From assembly GCA_029264355.1 (NCBI GenBank), contig JARIBW010000052.1:1-59607 (forward strand): a stretch of DNA of 59,607 bases, written 5' to 3'. The notes under the pieces were generated by a model. It was given only the letters and a program-made list of their open reading frames with translations, searched no databases and had not been told where the DNA came from. Positions 28,268 through 35,886 of this stretch are shown in pieces (positions within the stretch are counted from its first letter, which is position 1; each line of letters starts with the position of its first letter). A program made the translations under genes and the position numbers. This DNA comes from Collinsella sp. (GTDB taxonomy: Bacteria > Actinomycetota > Coriobacteriia > Coriobacteriales > Coriobacteriaceae).

Positions 28268-30121
28268 TTACATCGCGGTGGGCGCGGAAACGCCGATGAG
28301 GCTCAGCACCAGCTCGAGCACGGAGCGGACGGCGTCGCATGCGGCGAGGCGCGCGCGGGACAGCTCGGCATCGACCGGACGGCCCTCGCTCGGCAGGACC
28401 TGGCAGGCCTGGTAGAAGCTGTGGAAGCCGGCGGCGAGCTCCTCGGCGAAGTGAGTCAGGCGGAAAGGCGCGCGATCGCGGGCGCAGCTCGCGATGAGGT
28501 CCTCGAGCTCGGAGATCTTGCGGGAGAGCGCGAGCTCGGTGGGATCGGTCAGCAGTGCGTAATCGACGTTGTCGCCGATCGCCTTGGCGGCCACGGCCTC
28601 CATGCCCATCTCGGAGGCCTCCTCCGGCGTGACGCCGGCGGCCTTGCGCAGGATGGAGCAGATGCGGGCGTGGGCATACTGCACGTAGTACACGGGGTTG
28701 TTCTGGCTCTTCTCCTTGACGGCCTCGATATCGAAGTCGATGGCCTGGTTGGAAGAGCGGGAAATCAGGGTGTAACGGGTGGCGTCGGCACCGACCTCAT
28801 CGACGAGCTCCTGGAAGGTGACCATGGTGCCCTTGCGCTTGGACATGCGAATCGGCTTGCCGTTGCGGAGCAGGTTCACGAACTGACCGAGCAGGACCTC
28901 GAACCGGCCGGGGTAGCCCAAAGCGTCGCAGACGCAGCGCACGCGGTTGATGTACCCATGGTGGTCGCAGCCCCAGATGTCGATGACATGGTCGACGCGC
29001 TGGAACTTATCCCAGTGATAGGCGACATCGGAGGCGAAGTAGGTGTACTCGCCGTTGGCCTTCACCAAAACACGGTCCTTGTCGTCGCCCAGGTCGGTGG
29101 AGCGGAACCACAGGGCGCCGTCCTTGTTGTAGAGGTAGCCCATCTCATCGAGCTTGGCAAAGGCGCGATCGACGGCGGAAGTGCCGGCGTGCTCGCCCTC
29201 GGTGTCCTTGATGTAGACGGTGCGCTCGGAGAACCACTTGTCAAAGTCGCAGCGGACGTCATGGCACAGCTGGCGCATGTTGTCGACCATCTTGGCGTAG
29301 CCCTCCTCGCGGAAGTGGAGCATGCGCTCCTCGTCCGTGACATGGGCCCACTTATCGCCATCGGCCCGGTAAAAGGCCGCCGCCTCATCGATGATGTAGG
29401 TGCCCCCGTAGGCGTTGCCGCCCAGGCCCTTGGTGAAGGCGTCCATATAGGGGTGGGAATCGAGATGCTCGTCGGCCTCGTCCTGGACGAAGTTGTCGCG
29501 GTCCTGGGCCAGGAAGTCGCGGGCGCCGTCGATATCGAGGCCCTCTTTCTCCATGATCTCGATGAGCTGCATGTAGCGGTAGGAGATGGAATTGCCGAAC
29601 ACGTCCATCTGGGAGCCGTGGTCGTTGATGTAGAACTCGCGCTGGATGTCATAGCCGGCGTGACTCATGACACGGCAGAGGGAGTCGCCGAGCGCGGCCC
29701 AGCGGCCATGGCCGACGTGCATCGGGCCGACGGGATTGGCGGAAACAAACTCGACCTGGGTCTTCAGGCCCTGGCCGACATTGGATTTGGCGAAGTCCAT
29801 GCCCTCCTTGCGGGCGACGTCCAGGATGGCGTTGTTCGCGGCCGCGTTCAGATAGAAGTTGATGAAGCCGGGGCCGGCGACCTCGACCTTGGCGATCTCG
29901 GCGCTCTCGGGCATGTGGGCGACGATGGCGTCGGCGATCTTCTTGGGTGCGCAGTGGGCCAGTTTGGCGGACTTCATCGCGCAAGTGGAGGTCCACTCAC
30001 CGTGAGAAGTGTCGGCCGGTCGCTCCATACCACAATCCTCAAGCTCGAACGCGGGCAGGTCGCCAGCCTCCTGAGCAGCGGTGAGGGCAGCGCGCACCAA
30101 CTCTTCGATCTTCTCCGGCAT
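28268..30121 (-). CDS. argS: Arginyl-tRNA synthetase
   Basis: This class I aminoacyl-tRNA synthetase charges tRNA-Arg. The 617-residue protein has the HIGH-equivalent GPMHVGHGR and a KMSKS-equivalent RMSKRKGTMV, in which the second lysine is replaced as in many bacterial ArgRS. The N-terminal Arg-tRNA-synthetase domain (VEVAGPGFINFYLN) and the C-terminal DALR anticodon-binding domain (from about residue 490) are present. The start at MPEKIEELV has GAGGAGGA upstream; in-frame extension to 30184 is rejected. Confidence 0.96.
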   Translation of the reverse strand: MPEKIEELVRAALTAAQEAGDLPAFELEDCGMERPADTSHGEWTSTCAMKSAKLAHCAPKKIADAIVAHMPESAEIAKVEVAGPGFINFYLNAAANNAILDVARKEGMDFAKSNVGQGLKTQVEFVSANPVGPMHVGHGRWAALGDSLCRVMSHAGYDIQREFYINDHGSQMDVFGNSISYRYMQLIEIMEKEGLDIDGARDFLAQDRDNFVQDEADEHLDSHPYMDAFTKGLGGNAYGGTYIIDEAAAFYRADGDKWAHVTDEERMLHFREEGYAKMVDNMRQLCHDVRCDFDKWFSERTVYIKDTEGEHAGTSAVDRAFAKLDEMGYLYNKDGALWFRSTDLGDDKDRVLVKANGEYTYFASDVAYHWDKFQRVDHVIDIWGCDHHGYINRVRCVCDALGYPGRFEVLLGQFVNLLRNGKPIRMSKRKGTMVTFQELVDEVGADATRYTLISRSSNQAIDFDIEAVKEKSQNNPVYYVQYAHARICSILRKAAGVTPEEASEMGMEAVAAKAIGDNVDYALLTDPTELALSRKISELEDLIASCARDRAPFRLTHFAEELAAGFHSFYQACQVLPSEGRPVDAELSRARLAACDAVRSVLELVLSLIGVSAPTAM

Positions 30122-30444
30122 AGAGGTCCTCCTCATCCTATGGCCCTGAGATGTTCTTCTCGCAGGGCTCACGTACAGACGCACTGTAATCTAGCACAGC
30201 GCAGCAGGTTACGGGCGTGAAATCCCTGAAAACATGCGATAATCCGCTTTTTGCGAGTCCAAATCTACCGAAAAACGCATAGAAAGATACGGAATTTAAA
30301 TTAGACAATCGTCCTATTCAGGCATTTTGACAATCCCATATTCATTGCAATTTGAATCAACCAGCAAGACGTCTGTATGTTTTCCCATATAGACGTGCTA
30401 TTATTGATGTTATTGAGTGTATCGCGTATTCATTTGGAGGAAGC
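30122..30444. other. A/T-rich promoter region between argS and the CarD-like gene
   Basis: This 323-bp divergent spacer is markedly A/T-richer than the surrounding DNA. It holds a TTGACA at 30327-30332 without a good -10, and an 11-bp dyad followed by TATTAT (listed separately). No ORF in it is convincing. It must carry the argS promoter on the minus strand and the carD promoter on the plus strand. Confidence 0.6.
30369..30404 (+). promoter_or_regulatory. Dyad and -10 box upstream of the CarD-like gene
   Basis: Arms ACGTCTGTATG (30369-30379) and CATATAGACGT (30386-30396) are inverted with one mismatch and a 6-bp spacer. The -10-like TATTAT (30399-30404) begins two bases later, so a protein bound to the dyad would cover the -35 zone. 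A strong -35 hexamer is absent, which fits a regulated or activator-dependent promoter. The transcript would start about 35 bp before the GGAGGA of the gene. Confidence 0.4.
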
Positions 30445-30954
30445 ATGTTTGAAATCGGACAGCACGTCATTCATCCCGGCCAAGGAGTCTGCACAGTCAC
30501 CGGGTTCACCGAGGACGCCGCGCACCCCATGATTTTGCTCCGTGCCAAATCCGGCCACTCCGAAACCCATCTCATGTATCCCCTCGCGCAGCAAAGCCGC
30601 CTCCATGCGATCATCTCCCGTCAGGACGCCGAAGATCTGATCGACTCCTATGCCGACTTGCCGATCGATTCCTTCACCGAGCGCAACAGCGCACTCGAGG
30701 AGTCCCATTTCAAACAACAGCTCAAACTCGGTGCTCCCGAGACGCTGCGCGTGGCAAAGACCATGCGCCACCGCATCGCAGAGGCGGAAGCGCGCGGAAA
30801 GAAGCCGAGCAGCTACTACTCGCGCATGCTCAAGGAGGCCCGCCGCCGTACACTCGAGGAGCTCTCCGTCGCTCTCGGCGCCGATGAAGACATCGTTGAA
30901 GAGCGATTCAGGGAAGCCATCATCCAGGCGGACGAGGTTCCGGCGCTCAACTAG
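30445..30954 (+). CDS. CarD/CdnL-family transcriptional regulator
   Basis: This is an RNA-polymerase-binding regulator. The N-terminal Tudor-like interaction domain is recognisable from MFEIGQHVIHPGQGVCTVTG; the helical C-terminal part (from about 75) has basic patches (RHRIAEAEARGKK). At 169 residues it is close to CarD of mycobacteria. In relatives it stabilises open complexes at rRNA and other promoters. The ATG at 30445 follows GGAGGAAGC; the in-frame extension to 30352 runs through the promoter. Confidence 0.9.
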   Translation: MFEIGQHVIHPGQGVCTVTGFTEDAAHPMILLRAKSGHSETHLMYPLAQQSRLHAIISRQDAEDLIDSYADLPIDSFTERNSALEESHFKQQLKLGAPETLRVAKTMRHRIAEAEARGKKPSSYYSRMLKEARRRTLEELSVALGADEDIVEERFREAIIQADEVPALN

Positions 30955-31050
30955 CGAGCACTTCCTCGATCGCCCGCTTCGATTTGGGGGCAGACCTTCA
31001 ATCGGTGTCTGAAACCACTTGCCCTCATATTTTTCAATCCCCTCTTCTCA

Positions 31051-31079
31051 TTGAGAGAGCTGCTCCATCACGCTATAGT
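31051..31079 (+). promoter_or_regulatory. Sigma-70-type promoter of the HD-domain gene
   Basis: TTGAGA (31051-31056) and TATAGT (31074-31079) are separated by 17 bp, 35 bp before the ATG and its AAGGAGG. Confidence 0.7.
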
Positions 31080-31113
31080 GGTCGCATGGTCAAATCGATA
31101 AGGAGGTTGCCCC

Positions 31114-31713
31114 ATGGCGTCCCTTTCCGCATGCATGACGCGTGATGCCGCATTCGATCTGCTCAAAGAGCACAACAAGGACCCGTTCCACATCGAACAC
31201 GCCGAGACGGTCGAGCAGACCATGCGTTATTTTGCGCGTGAGTACGACCCCGAGAACGAGGAGTTCTGGGGCATCGTGGGGCTTTTGCACGACCTCGACT
31301 GGGAAGAACACGACGACGACCCGATGAACCACACCGTCTACGCGGCGAAAGACATCGAGGCCGCCGGGGGTTCCGCCGAGCTCATCCGCGCAATTCAGAC
31401 GCACACGAGCGATTACAACACCGACCTGCCCAAGCCCGAACTCCAGATGGAGAAGATCCTGTTCGCCACCGAGGAGCTCACGGGCCTCATCGGCGCCGCC
31501 GTGGTCATGCGCCCCTCCAAGAGCGTCATGGACTTCAACGTGAAGTCACTCAAGAAAAAGTTCAAGGACAAGCGCTTCGCCGCCGGTGTCTCACGCGACG
31601 TGATTCGCTCCGGTGCCGAGATGCTCGGCTGGGAACTCGACGAGCTGTTCGCGCGCACCATCGAGGCCATGCAGTCCTTCGCCCCGGATCGCGACACGTT
31701 CCAAGCCGAATAA
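31114..31713 (+). CDS. HD-domain phosphohydrolase-like protein
   Basis: The 199-residue soluble protein has an HD metal-binding pattern: H29 (HIEHAETVE), the H59-D60 doublet (LLHDLDW) and later histidines (AIQTHTSDY). Such proteins are usually metal-dependent phosphohydrolases acting on nucleotides or phosphoesters; the substrate here is unknown. It has its own promoter and terminator, so it is monocistronic. The C-terminal third (SKSVMDFNVKSLKKKFKDKR) is basic and conserved in small HDIG-type proteins. Confidence 0.82.
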   Translation: MASLSACMTRDAAFDLLKEHNKDPFHIEHAETVEQTMRYFAREYDPENEEFWGIVGLLHDLDWEEHDDDPMNHTVYAAKDIEAAGGSAELIRAIQTHTSDYNTDLPKPELQMEKILFATEELTGLIGAAVVMRPSKSVMDFNVKSLKKKFKDKRFAAGVSRDVIRSGAEMLGWELDELFARTIEAMQSFAPDRDTFQAE

Positions 31714-31784
31714 GAGAGTGAGAGGCCAAGGCCTCGATAGAGAGCATTGAGAGCGGACCGGTTTGCACCGCACTATCTGCTTTG

Positions 31785-31818
31785 CCGGCGGGCCCCGTAT
31801 GCCCGCCGGATCATTTTT
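31785..31818 (+). terminator. Rho-independent terminator of the HD-domain gene
   Basis: A perfect 9-bp stem CCGGCGGGC/GCCCGCCGG (31785-31793, 31801-31809) is followed by ATCATTTTT. Confidence 0.82.
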
Positions 31819-32109
31819 GGGAAAGTAGGAGCACGGGGGTCAGAAGCTCAAAACCCCGTGCGTCGACGGTTTGACGGTCGGGCGCGTTCAAAAGCTCGCC
31901 GACATCGGGGAGGGGCGAACGGCCCGCAACGCCGCGGATCGCATTGCGAAACACCGCTCCCTGCCACACCTCGATTCACCATGGGGCTGCCCCCCTGAAA
32001 ATGGACATTGGATCCACTTCCAAAAAACAACTAATTAAAATGTAACAATTTTGGCTTCCGCCCCGTGTATAGGGCAAGGGGGTGGGGCACATGAAACGAG
32101 AAGCACCAC
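31819..32109. other. Non-coding stretch before the sigma-factor remnant
   Basis: Nothing gene-like is supported in these 291 bp. A small hairpin (CACGGGG...CCCCGTG, about 31832-31860) is present. From about 32010 to 32055 the DNA becomes A/T-rich and may carry the promoter of the sigma/membrane-protein pair. No ECF sigma region 2 is found in any frame before 32091. Confidence 0.45.
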
Positions 32110-32421
32110 ATGTCAGCAGGCCTCTTCGATCCGAGGCGTTTATGGAGCATGCAATGGAGCGACACCGCGGTGCGGTTATCCGACAAACTGCGATGCACGC
32201 TGCACCTGCATTATGTCGAAGGATGCAGCATAACCGAAGTTGCCGAAATCATGGGGTGCACGGAGGCGGCGACCCGAACGCGCCTGCATCGCGGGCGTAA
32301 GAAACTGGCCACCGAACTTGTAAAACTCGGCTATACGTCACATTCGACAGCCGCAACGCAAAGAGCCGCGGTTCATCCAGGCAGCCCCACCGATACCACA
32401 TCGCAATCAGCCGCACACTAG
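32110..32421 (+). pseudogene. ECF sigma factor reduced to region 4 (probable remnant)
   Basis: The 103-residue reading frame contains a good sigma-70 region 4 (RLSDKLRCTLHLHYVEGCS, then a helix-turn-helix ITEVAEIMGCTEAATRTRL and RGRKKL). There is no region 2, which every functional ECF sigma needs for the -10 element and core binding. An in-frame TGA at 32092-32094 blocks extension upstream. In the frame starting ATG at 32091, a sigma-N-terminus-like peptide (EAFMEHAMERHRGAVIR) is readable, so a deletion plus frameshift may have joined region 2's start to region 4. It could alternatively be a region-4-only regulator. A membrane partner gene follows 13 bp later. Confidence 0.55.
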
Positions 32422-32434
32422 GGAGGAGATTGAA

Positions 32435-33385
32435 ATGACACAGCCCCTTATGGACGATTACATCCGCACCATGAAGCGCGTGGGAGATGACGAAGCGTCA
32501 CGCGAGCACATCGCGCGAGCCGTCGACCGGGAGCGCATCCGCTTCGCATCCGCCTCCGTCGCGGTATCCGCATGCACTGCGTCCACATCTGAGCGCACAC
32601 CCCGACGCGCTCTGCACATTACCGCAATTGCCGCATGTGCGGCACTCCTCGCAATCGGTGGCGCAATCGCGCTGCCTCGATTGGCGGACAATGGCAAGCT
32701 CGCAACCCCGATGAAAGGAATGCAAGGATTCGCACTCGCCGCCTACGCCGATGGAAGCCCCGTCGAGGGCGCCAGCGATACCGTTATGACCTCGACCGAC
32801 ATCATCATGGGCTCGAGATCTTGGAGCGAGGGTGACGACGGCAGTTACGAAACGGAGTACACCATCGACCCCAGCGTGATCGGCAACGATGTGGTCTCGG
32901 TCGAATATCGCTCGACCAACGAGAACGTAGTGCTCGAAGGAATGCGCGACCGCAGAAAGGTACGCCCGGGCGAGAGCCCGGGGACCGAGTACCTCTCATC
33001 GATAGTCGTGGGCGGACCGGACGCAACGCTACCGGACCTCCACCAGCTCGACCTGCGCGTCACCGTACCCGCGACCGATGCAATTAAGGAGGCAAGCGAA
33101 ATAAGCAGAGGGCTGTCATCCGCGGGCACATACGATGAAAAAGCGAGTGACCGCTTGAGCTTCGAGGTCGAGCGCGCCTGCGCCGAGGAGCTCGCGTCGG
33201 GAACCCTCGAGATCACCGCGACTTTCGAGAACGGCGGCACGCAGACGCACGCCTACCGCATCGTGCCCGTCCGGGATTTCGAAGAGCTCTGGCAACGCGA
33301 TCAGGCGGCATTCCGGGCCTCGCTCGAAAACGGCGGCAACGATTACGAACCCGAACAGCTCTACGCCCTACAGCAGATTCAATAG
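32435..33385 (+). CDS. Membrane-anchored anti-sigma-like protein
   Basis: The 316-residue protein has a short cytosolic N-terminus (about 1-50), one transmembrane segment (ITAIAACAALLAIGGAIALP, about 52-72) and a large extracytoplasmic domain. This is the layout of anti-sigma factors that sense the envelope. It follows the sigma region-4 gene, with GGGAGGAGAT before the ATG. I do not see a zinc-binding anti-sigma (ZAS) motif in the N-terminus. If the sigma gene is dead, this gene may be an orphan. The extracytoplasmic part matches no domain I can name. Confidence 0.65.
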   Translation: MTQPLMDDYIRTMKRVGDDEASREHIARAVDRERIRFASASVAVSACTASTSERTPRRALHITAIAACAALLAIGGAIALPRLADNGKLATPMKGMQGFALAAYADGSPVEGASDTVMTSTDIIMGSRSWSEGDDGSYETEYTIDPSVIGNDVVSVEYRSTNENVVLEGMRDRRKVRPGESPGTEYLSSIVVGGPDATLPDLHQLDLRVTVPATDAIKEASEISRGLSSAGTYDEKASDRLSFEVERACAEELASGTLEITATFENGGTQTHAYRIVPVRDFEELWQRDQAAFRASLENGGNDYEPEQLYALQQIQ

Positions 33386-33400
33386 CGTCCGAGTAAGCCG

Positions 33401-33437
33401 AGACCTCAATTTGGGGACTGCCCCCAAATTGAGGTCT
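33401..33437. terminator. 16-bp perfect inverted repeat between convergent genes
   Basis: Arms AGACCTCAATTTGGGG (33401-33416) and CCCCAAATTGAGGTCT (33422-33437) with a 5-nt spacer lie between the anti-sigma-like gene and proA. They run two bases into the proA stop codon. It probably terminates both transcripts. Related half-sites with TTTGGGGGCAG occur at about 30985-31000, hinting at a small dispersed palindrome family. Confidence 0.65.
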
Positions 33438-34701
33438 ACGGCCGCACCTGGCCCGTACCTCGAAGTTCATACTTATAAGTCGTGAGCGCCTCGGCGGCAA
33501 ACGGGCCGCGGGCGTGTAACTTCTGAGTCGAGATTCCAATCTCGGCACCCAAGCCGAACTCACCGCCATCGGTGAAGCGCGTGCTCGCGTTCGCGTACAC
33601 GGCAGCCGCATCGACCTCGCGCAAGAAACGCTCGCAAGCCGCCTCGTCCTCGGCGACGATCGCCTCGGAGTGACCCGTGCCATAGCGGTTCACATGCGCT
33701 ATCGCCTCGTCAATGCCGCTCACGACCTTCACGCTGATCTCCAGCGCAAGATACTCGCGTCCCCAGTCCTCTTCCGTCGCGTCGACGAACTCCCCGGCAA
33801 AGGCGACGCCGCGAACGTGCTCGTCCCCATGGATGACCACGCCGGCGGAACCGAGCTCGGAAAGGGCCTCGGGCAGGAAGGCATCGGCAATCGCCTCGTC
33901 GACGAGCAGGGACTCGCAGGCATTGCACACGCCCACTCGCTGGGTCTTGGCGTTCATGATGATCGCCCGCGCACGGGGGAAGTCGGCGCTTTCATGCACA
34001 TAGATATGGCAATTTCCCGTGCCCGTCTCAATGACCGGCACCAGGCTCTCGCGCACGCAGCGCTGGATGAGACCGGCGCCCCCACGCGGGATCAGGACAT
34101 CCACCACACCGCGCAACGCCATGAGCGCCCCCGTCGCAGCGCGATCGGTCGTCTCGATGATGGACACCGCCGCTCGGTCGAACCCGCTCTCCTCGACGGC
34201 ATCCGCCAAGATATGGGCGATCGCGACGCAACTGTTCTGAGCGATGGAGCCGCCCCGCAGGATGCAGGCGTTACCCGTGCGGATGCAGATACCCGCGGCG
34301 TCGGCGGTCACGTTGGGACGCGCCTCGTACACCATCGCGACAAGCCCCAAAGGCACGCTCACGCGCCTCAGATGGACGCCTTCGCTGATATCGCGCTCAT
34401 CGAGCACGCGCCCCACGGGATCGGGCAGGTCGGCGAGCTTATCGAGACCCGCGGCCATGCCCTCGACGCGCTCGGGCGTGAGCAGCAAACGGTCGAGCAG
34501 GCCCTCGGACGTGCCCGCGGCGCGGGCGGCATCCATATCGATGGCATTCGCCTCGAGAACCTCATCGACTCGCCGGCGAAGTGCGGCGGCCATGGTGCGC
34601 ACGGTGGCACACCGGGCCTCGTCGGAGGCAAATCCCAATGAACGCGAGGCGGCCTTTGCCGCGCGGGCGAGATCTTCAACATATACGGCGATATCGCTCA
34701 T
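33436..34701 (-). CDS. proA: Gamma-glutamyl phosphate reductase
   Basis: This is the second enzyme of proline synthesis: NADPH-dependent reduction of glutamyl-5-phosphate to the semialdehyde. The 421-residue protein has the aldehyde-dehydrogenase fold, with catalytic Cys259 in RVGVCNACESLL and the typical phosphate-binding region VYEARPNVTADA. It lies 63 bp downstream of proB on the same strand, forming a pncB-proB-proA cluster. Its last codon overlaps an inverted repeat that likely ends the transcript. Confidence 0.96.
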   Translation of the reverse strand: MSDIAVYVEDLARAAKAASRSLGFASDEARCATVRTMAAALRRRVDEVLEANAIDMDAARAAGTSEGLLDRLLLTPERVEGMAAGLDKLADLPDPVGRVLDERDISEGVHLRRVSVPLGLVAMVYEARPNVTADAAGICIRTGNACILRGGSIAQNSCVAIAHILADAVEESGFDRAAVSIIETTDRAATGALMALRGVVDVLIPRGGAGLIQRCVRESLVPVIETGTGNCHIYVHESADFPRARAIIMNAKTQRVGVCNACESLLVDEAIADAFLPEALSELGSAGVVIHGDEHVRGVAFAGEFVDATEEDWGREYLALEISVKVVSGIDEAIAHVNRYGTGHSEAIVAEDEAACERFLREVDAAAVYANASTRFTDGGEFGLGAEIGISTQKLHARGPFAAEALTTYKYELRGTGQVRP

Positions 34702-34764
34702 GGCGAACTCCTCACATGAAAGCGCGTGGGCGCTGCGATGGCGTGCGGCAGACGATGACCGGCG

Positions 34765-35886
34765 CTACGCGAATACGATCAGGTTGTCACGGTGAATGGC
34801 GGGCTTGTCTGCGAGGGCGGCGAGCAGTCGGTTGCCGGCGATGTCCTCCTGACGGCGGCCCGCTGCGAGCTCGAGCACGTCCCGGTCAGCCTCGGCGATA
34901 CCGCGGGCGAGCACGAAACCATCCGCATCGCGAACGTCGAGGATATCCCCCTCTGCAAAATCGCCATCGACGGCCTTGATGCCCACCGGCAGCAGCGATC
35001 CGCCACCATCGACCAGCGCCTTTGCGGCGCCGGCATCGACCGTCACCGAACCGTGAGCCGAGTCGCCCAGTGCGATCCACAACTTGCGCGGAGCGATCTC
35101 CAAGCGGCCCGCGGGCGGCACGAACCGCGTGCCCACCTGCTCGCCTGCGGCAAGGCGCACCAGCGGGCGCTCCTCGGCGCCCGAGCAGATGACGCTCTCG
35201 ATGCCGGCCGTCATGAGGATGCGGCAGCTGCGGATCTTGGTGATCATGCCTCCCGTGCCGACAGAGGTGGTGGAGTCGCCGGCGGAACCGATGATCGTCG
35301 CGTCGATCTTGTCCACGCGCGGAACGAATTCCGCGTTCGGGTCGATCGAGGGGTTCGCCGTGTACAGGCCATCGATATCGGAGAGCGTCACGCACAAGTC
35401 GGCGGAGACCAGGCAGCTCACAAGGGCGGCAAGCGTGTCGTTGTCGCCGAATTTGATCTCGTCGACGGCGGTTGTGTCGTTCTCATTCACCACGGGCACC
35501 GCGCCCAGCTCGAGTAGGCGCGTGAGCGCGTCGCGCGCGTGCAGGTACGAGGAACGGCGGGCGGTGTCGCTTCGCGTGAGCAGCACGAGCGACGTCAGTA
35601 TGTCCACGGCGTGGAACTCCTCATCATACGCGGCGGACAGCACGCACTGCCCCACCGACGCGCAGGCCTGCAGGCTCGGCATGTCGGTCGGGCGCCTGTC
35701 AAACCCAAGCAAAGGCGCCCCGCAGGCGATCGCACCCGAGCTCACCACCACGAGGTCCCAACCGGCATCGCGCAGGTCACGGGCCTGCGACGCGAGGGCA
35801 GCTATGAAATCGCGGCGAAGCTCACCCTCCTCCACCAACGTGGAGGAGCCGATCTTCACTACCATGGTCTTGCGTTCGTTCATCAT
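34765..35886 (-). CDS. proB: Glutamate 5-kinase
   Basis: This enzyme phosphorylates glutamate at the start of proline synthesis and is normally feedback-inhibited by proline. The 373-residue protein has an N-terminal amino-acid-kinase domain (VVKIGSSTLVEEG, VNENDTTAVDEIKFGDND) and a C-terminal PUA domain (about 280-373, starting GRLEIAPRKLWIALG). The ATG overlaps the stop of the nicotinate phosphoribosyltransferase gene by four bases (ATGA), so the two are translationally coupled. Confidence 0.95.
   Translation of the reverse strand: MMNERKTMVVKIGSSTLVEEGELRRDFIAALASQARDLRDAGWDLVVVSSGAIACGAPLLGFDRRPTDMPSLQACASVGQCVLSAAYDEEFHAVDILTSLVLLTRSDTARRSSYLHARDALTRLLELGAVPVVNENDTTAVDEIKFGDNDTLAALVSCLVSADLCVTLSDIDGLYTANPSIDPNAEFVPRVDKIDATIIGSAGDSTTSVGTGGMITKIRSCRILMTAGIESVICSGAEERPLVRLAAGEQVGTRFVPPAGRLEIAPRKLWIALGDSAHGSVTVDAGAAKALVDGGGSLLPVGIKAVDGDFAEGDILDVRDADGFVLARGIAEADRDVLELAAGRRQEDIAGNRLLAALADKPAIHRDNLIVFA

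Noticed and set aside
28190-30220. A 676-codon open frame on the plus strand
   Set aside because: It is exactly antisense to argS, rich in Val/Gly/Asp/Leu as expected from reading a high-GC gene backwards, and has no recognisable domain.
30327-30355. TTGACA-led promoter for the CarD-like gene
   Set aside because: No acceptable -10 hexamer occurs 16-18 bp downstream; the TATTAT at 30399 fits the start better.
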